A stretch of DNA of 16,874 bases. Origin: Clostridiaceae bacterium. Its GTDB lineage: Bacteria > Bacillota > Clostridia > Oscillospirales > Acutalibacteraceae. This document shows positions 6,742 to 13,441 of the stretch, one piece after another. The stretch spans positions 1 to 16,874 of the forward strand of contig JAEDIH010000027.1 of assembly GCA_016292575.1 (NCBI GenBank). The letters are read 5' to 3'. The notes under the pieces were generated by a model. The model saw nothing but the letters and a program-made list of their open reading frames with translations. It made no database searches and was not told the origin of the DNA. A program made the translations under genes and the position numbers. Numbering within the stretch: position 1 is the first letter of the stretch; each line of letters starts with the position of its first letter.

Positions 6742-6785
6742 AGTTTGCTCCTTTGAAAAAAAGTATGTATGACGACAGATTTAAA

Positions 6786-6813
6786 ATTATAATGTTTAAA
6801 TATGCATTGACAA
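6786..6813 (-). promoter_or_regulatory. Promoter of the fakA-like/recG/luxS unit
   Basis: Minus-strand TTGTCA (6808-6813) and TATAAT (6786-6791) are 16 bases apart, giving a start near 6779 and a leader of about 38 bases. The -35 lies only 12 bases past the stop of the upstream lipoprotein gene, and no terminator is visible between them, so read-through from the upstream unit is likely to contribute. Confidence 0.65.
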
Positions 6814-6825
6814 CCTTTCGCCGTT

Positions 6826-8364
6826 TCAAAAGCTCCAGGAATAAATGTTGGAATAAATATCGCTTTCAGTAGGTGCGCCCTCAAATTTAAGCGGTCTTGA
6901 GTAATATACGGCACCCATGCGGTAGCAGAGGGGAAGAAAGCACAGCTCCTCCTCAAAAACGCTTTCAAAGGTAGATATATCTATCTTTCCTTCCTTGAAG
7001 TCAAAATATGCATCGCAGAGCGGTGAGTTCATGTCAATGCCGTACCTTGCCTTTCCCCCGCTTGAAAAGAACGGCGAAAGATCCATGTTTGCGCAAAGCT
7101 TCACCTCGCCGAGGTAGAGGTCAAATTCGCCGTTTTCAACAGCACTTTTGTAATCATCAAAGGACAGCGATGAAATTTCAACCGCAAGACCGCCCTTTTC
7201 AAGCCGTGACTTTATGAGCTTTGCGGCTTTCAGACGGCGCTCGTCCTCCTTGTTGACGATGAGCCTGAAGCTTGCGCGGTCTCCGTCCTTTGTCAGGCGA
7301 ACCTTTGACGCGGCGCTTTTGAGCGTGAGCGAGCATTCGTCGAGTAATGACGCGGCCGCAACGGGATCGGCTGTGGTTTTAAGCTCCTTCAGCGCGGCGG
7401 CGGTGGCAAACTTCGGATTGAAAACGCAAAACGCGCTTTGCGCCATCGAGTCATATGCGGACGCGGCAAGCTCGTCCTTGTCGGTGAGCAGTGCAATCGC
7501 GCGGCGCACGCGCGCATCGGATAGCAGCTCGTTTTCGCTGTTAAAGCCGAGGAAAACAAGGTTATTGAGCATTACTTTTGAAACGCCGGTATCGGTTTTC
7601 TGATTGCTCTTTTTTCCGTCGGGGTCAAAAAAGCAGGAGAGAGCGCCGGTGCGCAGGAGATAAATCTGATTTTCCGTTGCCCCGAGGTCAAGCAGATAGA
7701 TATGCTTTTGCTCCATGACCTCCGCACTGGTACTGCTTTCAGACGCGGTGAGAACATAGGAATTGTTCTGTTTTTTTATGGTATACCGTCCGCTGCCGGT
7801 GGGAAGCTCCTTTTTTCCGCTGCTTCGTTCAACAACGGGAAAATCAAGGCAGGAGGCAACAAAAACGTCCGGAACGGAAAGGGTAAAGATGAGCGTATCC
7901 GCGCTGTCGGTGCAGGAGGCAATGTTTGCAAGCCTGTCGGAATAAAGCGGGCTGCTTTTTGCAAGCACAAAGGAATATGAAACATCGGCGGCGGTTACCG
8001 CGTTTCCGCTCGAAAAGGAAAGACCGCTTTTGAGGGAGACGGTGACCTTTTTTCCGTCAATTTCAATGCTTTCGGCAAGCAGGGGCAAAGCCTCGTAGCT
8101 TTCGCTCACTTTGAAAAGCGAATCGTAGATGAGCGGTGCAACGCACTGATTCGTGCGGCTTTTTGTTTTGTAGGGATTCAGCGAATCCGAGGAATAATAG
8201 CCGATAACTGCCTTGAAAGGCGAGGCTTGGGAATGGATTTCGGTTGTTTGCTCGGCGGTGCCGCTGCCGCTTTCAGATGTGGAGCTTTCCGGCTCCTTTT
8301 TGCATGAGCAAAGGCTCAGGCAGAGCAAAACGGCGCAAAGAAAAATTATAAAAGCTCGTTTCAT
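6826..8364 (-). CDS. Solute-binding lipoprotein of a peptide/nickel-type ABC transporter (family 5)
   Basis: A 512-residue protein of the OppA/DppA/NikA family, which captures oligopeptides or similar solutes outside the membrane. The N-terminus is a lipoprotein signal (MKRA, hydrophobic core, LCSC) with Cys21 as the probable lipidated residue; Cys at -2 in the lipobox is slightly atypical. A Ser/Thr/Glu-rich linker (about 22-48) follows. The family signature appears as LKSGLSFSSGNAVTAADVSYSF. Late regions such as LGFNSENELLSDARVRRAIALLTDKDEL also fit the family. No permease or ATPase gene lies nearby, so its partner proteins must be elsewhere or it acts as a sensor or chaperone-like binder. 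It is last in the unit with the histidine phosphatase and YmdB, 15 bases after ymdB, with AAGGAG before the ATG. The ligand cannot be told from sequence. Confidence 0.9.
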   Translation of the reverse strand: MKRAFIIFLCAVLLCLSLCSCKKEPESSTSESGSGTAEQTTEIHSQASPFKAVIGYYSSDSLNPYKTKSRTNQCVAPLIYDSLFKVSESYEALPLLAESIEIDGKKVTVSLKSGLSFSSGNAVTAADVSYSFVLAKSSPLYSDRLANIASCTDSADTLIFTLSVPDVFVASCLDFPVVERSSGKKELPTGSGRYTIKKQNNSYVLTASESSTSAEVMEQKHIYLLDLGATENQIYLLRTGALSCFFDPDGKKSNQKTDTGVSKVMLNNLVFLGFNSENELLSDARVRRAIALLTDKDELAASAYDSMAQSAFCVFNPKFATAAALKELKTTADPVAAASLLDECSLTLKSAASKVRLTKDGDRASFRLIVNKEDERRLKAAKLIKSRLEKGGLAVEISSLSFDDYKSAVENGEFDLYLGEVKLCANMDLSPFFSSGGKARYGIDMNSPLCDAYFDFKEGKIDISTFESVFEEELCFLPLCYRMGAVYYSRPLKFEGAPTESDIYSNIYSWSF

Positions 8365-8379
8365 TTTTGTGCTTCTCCT

Positions 8380-9153
8380 TTATTCCAGCTCTACCCGTTC
8401 AACCTCAAGACATTCGCCGCTTTTTTCGTCAATGGTGAAAATGCAGCCGTGAATAAGGCAGGGGGCGTCCTCGTCGGTATCGAAGCGGACGGGAAGATTG
8501 GTGCGGAATTTTTTTATCACAATCTCCTTTTTCACACCGAGAACGCTTTCATGCGGTCCGCACATTCCGAGATCTGTGATGTAACCCGTCTTTTTGGGCA
8601 GTATGCGCTCGTCGCTTGTCTGAACGTGGGTGTGGGTGCCGAAAAAGGCGGAAACCTTACCGTCAAGATAGTACGCAAGCGCAAGCTTTTCGCTCGTTGT
8701 TTCCGCGTGGAAGTCAACAAGCCTGATTTTGCAGCTTTCAATTTCCTCGAGCGCGCGGTCTGCGGCGTAAAACGGATTTTCAAGGTTTTCCATGAACATT
8801 GTTCCGGAAAGATTGATAACGCCCACCCGAACTTTTCCCATGTCGATAATTCCGATTCCCCTGCCGGGTGCCGATGGCGGATAATTGTACGGTCTGATGA
8901 CGCAGTCGCTTTCCTCAAAATAATCATACATTTCCGCGCGGCGGAAGGCATGGTTTCCCGTTGTGATGAAATCAACTCCGCTCGAAAAAAGTTCGGCTGC
9001 ACTTTCGGGTGTGATTCCGTTGCCTTTTGCGGAATTTTCGCCGTTTGCAAGGCAGAGGTCAATGCCCTTAAGGCGCTTAAAGGGCGGGACGGCGGCGCGA
9101 ACCTTTTCGCAGCCGCACTGCGAGACTACGTCGCCGAGAACAAGAATATTCAT
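8380..9153 (-). CDS. ymdB: YmdB-family metallophosphoesterase (2',3'-cyclic nucleotide phosphodiesterase)
   Basis: A 257-residue cytoplasmic dimetal phosphoesterase of the YmdB/TIGR00282 family. In Bacillus subtilis YmdB hydrolyses cyclic nucleotides and affects the choice between motility and biofilm formation. Metal ligands are in place: Asp8 (LGDVV), Glu39 and Asn40 (NGENS), Asn67 (TGNH) with His68, His149 (DFHAETTSEK), His174 and His176 (GTHTHVQTSDERIL). The length is normal. GGAG sits 8 bases before the ATG, and the gene begins 14 bases after the histidine phosphatase. In Bacillus and many Firmicutes ymdB follows rny; here it instead pairs with a phosphatase and a solute-binding lipoprotein, an unusual arrangement. 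A signalling link among the three is inference. Confidence 0.93.
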   Translation of the reverse strand: MNILVLGDVVSQCGCEKVRAAVPPFKRLKGIDLCLANGENSAKGNGITPESAAELFSSGVDFITTGNHAFRRAEMYDYFEESDCVIRPYNYPPSAPGRGIGIIDMGKVRVGVINLSGTMFMENLENPFYAADRALEEIESCKIRLVDFHAETTSEKLALAYYLDGKVSAFFGTHTHVQTSDERILPKKTGYITDLGMCGPHESVLGVKKEIVIKKFRTNLPVRFDTDEDAPCLIHGCIFTIDEKSGECLEVERVELE

Positions 9154-9167
9154 GCTTTTTTCTCCAA

Positions 9168-9872
9168 TCAGTCAAGGTACTGCGAAACGTCAAAATCATC
9201 GTCGCTTTCGCCGGGGTAATAATCCCAGCCGTCATAGTAGTTGCCGCCCGTTTCCGTGGTGAGCGGAATTTCCCGGATAACCTCGAACTTTCGGCCGGAC
9301 GTCCAAAGCGACGGAGTGATGCGCACGGAAAAGCCGCAGCCGGACGGGGCGAGCCATTCGTGTGCCGAAGCCTCGGGCAGACCGAAGTTTGAAAGAACAG
9401 CGCCCATAACGCCGCCGTGGGTGATTATTACGGCGTTATCGGCTCCCGTTTTGAGAATACCGTCAACGATTTTTATAAATGAGGAGCAAACGCGCTTTGC
9501 AAAAGCCTCGTTTGATTCGCCGAACGGGGGAGCAACTCCCTTTTCCCCGGCAAGCCAGCGCGGAAACAGCGGCTGCTTTTCAAAAAGCTCCTCTGCGCTT
9601 TTGCCCTCAAATTCGCCGAAGTCATATTCGATAAGTCCGTCAATAACTATGGGCTTGGCGGACGGATATAGAATTTTTGCCGTTTCAAGGCAGCGCTTCA
9701 GCGGACTTGAAAAAACAAAGGAGCATTCGGGATAGCAAAGCTCCTTTTTCATCTGTAAAAGCTGCTCTTTGCCCTCGGCGCAAAGGGGCGTGTCCGTGTG
9801 ACCGATATAAAGTCCCTCAAGGTTGCCCTTTGTCAATCCGTGGCGAAGAAGGTGCAAGGTATAAGTTTTCAT
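9168..9872 (-). CDS. Histidine phosphatase (phosphoglycerate mutase-like family)
   Basis: A 234-residue member of the histidine phosphatase superfamily, branch 1 (CobC/GpmB/PhoE-like), which removes phosphate through a phosphohistidine intermediate. The catalytic LLRHGLT motif gives Arg10 and His11; SSPLKRC gives Arg60; EYDFGEFEGKS supplies Glu82 and neighbours; THGG gives His152. The substrate cannot be assigned; alpha-ribazole phosphate, a sugar phosphate or a nucleotide are all possible. The tail beyond about residue 208 is unusual, dominated by Tyr, Trp, Asp and Glu. The start MKTYTLHLLRHG was chosen because GGGGAG (9881-9886) lies 8 bases upstream; an in-frame start 11 codons earlier would fall in the promoter and lacks such a site. 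First gene of the phosphatase/ymdB/lipoprotein unit. Confidence 0.9.
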   Translation of the reverse strand: MKTYTLHLLRHGLTKGNLEGLYIGHTDTPLCAEGKEQLLQMKKELCYPECSFVFSSPLKRCLETAKILYPSAKPIVIDGLIEYDFGEFEGKSAEELFEKQPLFPRWLAGEKGVAPPFGESNEAFAKRVCSSFIKIVDGILKTGADNAVIITHGGVMGAVLSNFGLPEASAHEWLAPSGCGFSVRITPSLWTSGRKFEVIREIPLTTETGGNYYDGWDYYPGESDDDFDVSQYLD

Positions 9873-9909
9873 TATGCGTACTCCCCGAATATAAAAATAA
9901 CTCATTATA

Positions 9910-9938
9910 ATTATACTTTATTTTTGTCCGGATTTCAA
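9910..9938 (-). promoter_or_regulatory. Promoter of the histidine phosphatase/ymdB/lipoprotein unit
   Basis: Minus-strand TTGAAA (9933-9938) and TATAAT (9910-9915) are 17 bases apart. A second TATAAT follows directly at 9904-9909. The start site near 9903 gives a leader of about 30 bases with the GGGGAG ribosome binding site. It points away from the addB promoter. Confidence 0.75.
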
Positions 9939-9996
9939 TAGCAGCTTTTGCTTTTCTCGGCTCTTCCGGCTTGCAAAAGGACAAAAAGCGGACTTT

Positions 9997-10016
9997 GCGC
10001 CCTGCGGCAGGGCTGC
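9997..10016. repeat. Hairpin-forming inverted repeat between the two divergent promoters
   Basis: GCGCCCTG (9997-10004) and CAGGGCTGC (10008-10016) pair over eight positions with one bulged T around a three-base loop. It lies outside both predicted transcripts, six bases before the addB -35, so it is not a terminator for either unit. It could be a regulator site or nothing; function is unknown. Confidence 0.35.
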
Positions 10017-10021
10017 GCTTC

Positions 10022-10050
10022 TTGAAAATTATCACAAAAGCTGTTACAAT
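10022..10050 (+). promoter_or_regulatory. Promoter of addBA
   Basis: TTGAAA (10022-10027) and TACAAT (10045-10050) have a 17-base spacer. Transcription would start near 10057, giving a leader of about 28 bases. The GGGGAG ribosome binding site (10072-10077) lies 7 bases before the addB ATG. Confidence 0.7.
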
Positions 10051-10084
10051 ATTACAGATAACAAATTTTTTGGGGAGAAACAAA

Positions 10085-13000
10085 ATGCTCAACTTCATTA
10101 TCGGTCGCGCAGGCTGCGGAAAAACAACCTTTGCCCATTCTCTGCTGGGCAGGCTTGCCGAAAAGGGCGAAAGCACGGTTCTCATAGTGCCGAAGCAGTT
10201 CACTTTTGAAAGCGACAGGGGAGTGCTCGACACCCTCGGTCCGTTCCTTGGAGCAAGGGTGGACGTGCTTTCGTTCACGCGGCTTGCGGACGTTGTTTTC
10301 AAATCCGTCGGCGGAATTACAAAGCCGATATTAAAGGACTCCGCAAGCACCGTTATGATGAGCCTTGCGCTCGATTCTCTTGAAGAACAGCTCACATACT
10401 TTGCCCGCCACAGAAGCAGCCTGGCTTTTGCAAAAAAGATGCTCTGCGAGGTTGCGCGACTCAAAAAGCAGGCAGTTGAGCCCAAAGACCTTTTTGGGGC
10501 GGCGGCAGGGCTTCCGGACGGACTGCTCAAAAAAAAGGCGAATGAAACCGCGCTTATCTATGACGCATACAACGCAATACTCGGCGAAAGCTTTTTTGAT
10601 GACTGCGACCTGCTCACCGCGGTTTGGGAAAGGCTTTCAAAAAGCAGCTTTTTTGACGGAAAAACCGTTGTGGTTGATGACTTCAGAACCTTCTCCGGGC
10701 AGGAGATGAAGATAATAAGGCACATCATTGAAAGGGCGAAGGACGTCTATTTTACGTTCTGCACGGACAACATTTTTTCAAAGAACACGCTTTCGCCCTT
10801 TGCCTGCGTGAACCGGACGGCAAAAAGACTCATTAAGGAAGCGGAAAAGGCCGGCGTTGAGGTCGGGGAAACAATTTTGCTCACCGATGAAAAAAACGGC
10901 TTTGAAACCTATTCAAGCAAGGAGCTTCGCTTTCTTGAAAATAATCTTTTTGATCCGCTTGCCAAGCCGTTTGAGGGAGAAGCCGGAGCAATAGAGATAG
11001 TGAACGCGCCGTCGGTACGCGACGAGTGCGCCTTTGTCGCTTCAAAAATACATTCGCTGTTGCGCACGGGAAACTACCGCTGCCGCGACATTGCCGTGGT
11101 TTACCGCAGCGGTGAGCTTTACCAAAAAGAGATACGCTACAGTCTGAAAAAATGCGGTGTGCCGATTTTTGAGGACAGACGCGCCCGGGTTGAAAACGAA
11201 CCGCTCTGCGTTTTCATGCGCGCGGTTTTTGAAATGCTTGCAAACGGAGTGAACCTTGAATCGCTTTTGAAATATGCCAAGACCTCCCTTTCGCCGCTTT
11301 CGTGGGACGAGCTTGCCGAGGTTGAAAACTATGCCCTGATGTGGGATCTTGACTCTGCTGCGCTCTGCCGCGAATGGAAGGACAACCCGGACGGCTTCGG
11401 CGTTGAGCTTGACGAAAAGCGCAGGCAGCGTCTTGCCTCCCTCAATGAAACAAAGGACAGACTTATTAAGCCGATACTGGCTTTGCGCGAGTCGGTCAAG
11501 GACAAGAACGCCAAAGAAACGCTTGCCGCCGTTTTTAATTTTGCCGTTGACAGCGGCGTTTGCGAACGGCTGCGGCAGTACGCCCTTGAGCTTGAAGAGG
11601 GCGGAAGCATTGAGCTTGCGCTGGTGCAGCAGCAGGTTTGGGACATCATTGTGAGTGTTTTTGACGACCTTGCCGCCGTACTCGGCGAAAGGACGGTAAA
11701 GCCGAAAAAGCTGCTTGAGTTTTTTGAAACCGCGCTGGAAACCCAGTCGCTCGGAAAGCTCCCGGACGGCTATGACGAGGTTTACATCTGTGATTCTGCC
11801 AGGATTCAGACCAAAACGGCAAAGGTGATTTTTGTTGTTGGCGCAAACGAGGGCGTTTTTCCGCTTTATTCGGACGGCGCGGGTCTGTTTTCCGAGTTTG
11901 AGGCGCAAAAGCTGCGCGACATCCTGCCCTCCTTTTCAAAAAGTCCGCAAGAGCTTGCCGCCGAGGAAAGGTTCATGGTATACAACAGCCTTTGCAGCGC
12001 ACGCGAAAAGCTCTTTGTCTCCTATAGTCTGACCGATCAGACGGGTAAAAAAACAGCCCGGTCGGAAATTGTGCTTTCGCTTTGCCGACTTTTTCCGTCC
12101 ATAAGCGAAACATCGTTTCCGTACGGCGACGAAAGGGAAATGCTTGAGTGCGAAAACGCTGCCTTTGAGCTTATGGCGGAAAACTGGCACGAGGACACCG
12201 ATACGGAAAAAACGCTGAAAAAATACTTCTCCTCAAAAGAGGATTTTAAAGGTAAGCTCAAGGCCGTTGCGCGCGCAAACGATAAAAAGGACTTTTCCTT
12301 TGACGACCCGCAAAAAGCAAAGGAGCTTTTCGGAAAGAAGCTTTATCTTTCCGCCTCTCAGCTTGAAACCTACGGAGCGTGTCCGTTTGAGTACTTCTGC
12401 CGCTACGGAATGAAAGCAAAGGAGCGTTCTGCAGTTCGGCTTGACGCCGCAAACATCGGAACGGTTGTCCATTTTGTTCTGGAAAAGCTGCTTTCAAACC
12501 ACCGCGGCGAAAAGATATACTCGCTTTCCTTAGATACGGCGAAAGCGGAAATTGAAAAGTATCTTAAAGAATACATGGATAAATATATGGGCTCATCCGA
12601 CGAGCGCAGCAGGAGATTTGTCTATCTTTATTCGCGCCTTTATAATTCCCTTTGCGTCATTGTCGAACGCCTGCTTTCGGAGTTTTCGGAAAGCGATTTT
12701 GAACCCGTTGACTTTGAGCTGCCGATAAGCGAAAAGCAGGGCGTTGCTCCGCTTCGGATAAAGCTTAACGACGGCTTTGTGGAGCTTCACGGAATTGTTG
12801 ACCGCGTTGATGTGATGAAAAAGGACGGAAAAACCTTTTTGCGCATTGTCGATTACAAAACGGGACCGAAGGAGTTCTCGCTCTCGGACGTCCTTTCCGG
12901 ACTCGGGATGCAGATGATTCTTTATCTTGTTTCAATCTGGAAAAACGGAGCAAAGCGTTACGGAAACATTGTTCCCTCCGGCGTACTTTATCTTCCGGCA

Positions 13001-13441
13001 AGGGCAGAGCCTTTTGCCGCCGAGCGCGGCGAGGACGAAAAAAAGCTTTACGAAAAAAGGCTCTGCGGCGGAAAAATGGACGGCATGCTCCTTGATGACG
13101 GCGAGGCGGTAAAGGGCATGGACAAAGCCCTCTCAGGTCGCTTCATACCGATAAAGGTGAACAAAAAAAGCGGCGCGCTCAGCGGAAACTTTATTTCGCT
13201 TTCTCAGCTTGAAGCACTTTCAAAAAGGCTTGAAAAAATTATGGCGGAAATGGGCAACTCCCTGCATGACGGAAAAATTCCGGCGCGCCCGGCCTACGGC
13301 AAGGGCCACGCGAATACCTGCGACTGGTGCGCCTTTTCCTCCGTTTGCCGCAGGGAACTGGACGGAAAAATCCGATATATTGAAAAGCGCACCCACGGCG
13401 AATGTCTTGACATTCTTGACGGAAAGGAGAAGCGCAGATGA
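10085..13441 (+). CDS. addB: ATP-dependent helicase/deoxyribonuclease subunit B (AddB)
   Basis: A 1118-residue subunit of the AddAB helicase-nuclease, which processes double-strand breaks for RecA-dependent repair and cuts the 5'-ended strand. The N-terminus has a Walker A motif GRAGCGKT (7-14) in a degenerate helicase fold that in studied AddB proteins serves DNA and Chi binding. The C-terminal RecB-type nuclease is intact: HGIVDRVD, then IVDYKTG with Asp923 and Lys925 (matching Bacillus Asp961). The iron-sulfur staple cysteines are Cys766 (YGACPFEYFC) and Cys1079, Cys1082 and Cys1088 (CDWCAFSSVC), with spacing like Bacillus AddB. The start at MLNFIIGRAGCGKT is fixed by GGGGAG 7 bases upstream; the frame is open 38 codons further but that stretch covers the promoter. 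It overlaps addA by ATGA, implying coupled translation. Confidence 0.97.
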   Translation: MLNFIIGRAGCGKTTFAHSLLGRLAEKGESTVLIVPKQFTFESDRGVLDTLGPFLGARVDVLSFTRLADVVFKSVGGITKPILKDSASTVMMSLALDSLEEQLTYFARHRSSLAFAKKMLCEVARLKKQAVEPKDLFGAAAGLPDGLLKKKANETALIYDAYNAILGESFFDDCDLLTAVWERLSKSSFFDGKTVVVDDFRTFSGQEMKIIRHIIERAKDVYFTFCTDNIFSKNTLSPFACVNRTAKRLIKEAEKAGVEVGETILLTDEKNGFETYSSKELRFLENNLFDPLAKPFEGEAGAIEIVNAPSVRDECAFVASKIHSLLRTGNYRCRDIAVVYRSGELYQKEIRYSLKKCGVPIFEDRRARVENEPLCVFMRAVFEMLANGVNLESLLKYAKTSLSPLSWDELAEVENYALMWDLDSAALCREWKDNPDGFGVELDEKRRQRLASLNETKDRLIKPILALRESVKDKNAKETLAAVFNFAVDSGVCERLRQYALELEEGGSIELALVQQQVWDIIVSVFDDLAAVLGERTVKPKKLLEFFETALETQSLGKLPDGYDEVYICDSARIQTKTAKVIFVVGANEGVFPLYSDGAGLFSEFEAQKLRDILPSFSKSPQELAAEERFMVYNSLCSAREKLFVSYSLTDQTGKKTARSEIVLSLCRLFPSISETSFPYGDEREMLECENAAFELMAENWHEDTDTEKTLKKYFSSKEDFKGKLKAVARANDKKDFSFDDPQKAKELFGKKLYLSASQLETYGACPFEYFCRYGMKAKERSAVRLDAANIGTVVHFVLEKLLSNHRGEKIYSLSLDTAKAEIEKYLKEYMDKYMGSSDERSRRFVYLYSRLYNSLCVIVERLLSEFSESDFEPVDFELPISEKQGVAPLRIKLNDGFVELHGIVDRVDVMKKDGKTFLRIVDYKTGPKEFSLSDVLSGLGMQMILYLVSIWKNGAKRYGNIVPSGVLYLPARAEPFAAERGEDEKKLYEKRLCGGKMDGMLLDDGEAVKGMDKALSGRFIPIKVNKKSGALSGNFISLSQLEALSKRLEKIMAEMGNSLHDGKIPARPAYGKGHANTCDWCAFSSVCRRELDGKIRYIEKRTHGECLDILDGKEKRR

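Noticed and set aside
8449..9219. Plus-strand open frame of 256 codons opposite ymdB
   Set aside because: Shadow of ymdB, whose metal ligands and family motifs are clear on the minus strand.
9971..10084. N-terminal extension of addB by 38 codons
   Set aside because: It spans the predicted promoter and ribosome binding site, and AddB proteins begin right before the GRAGCGKT-type motif.
10529..10536. Run of eight A in addB as a possible slippage site
   Set aside because: The frame continues normally to an intact nuclease domain, there is no pairing stem after it, and A runs are common in this genome's Lys codons.
11042..11908. Long minus-strand open frame of 288 codons opposite addB
   Set aside because: It is a shadow of addB: basic, no ribosome binding site or recognisable domain, and the plus frame carries the conserved motifs.
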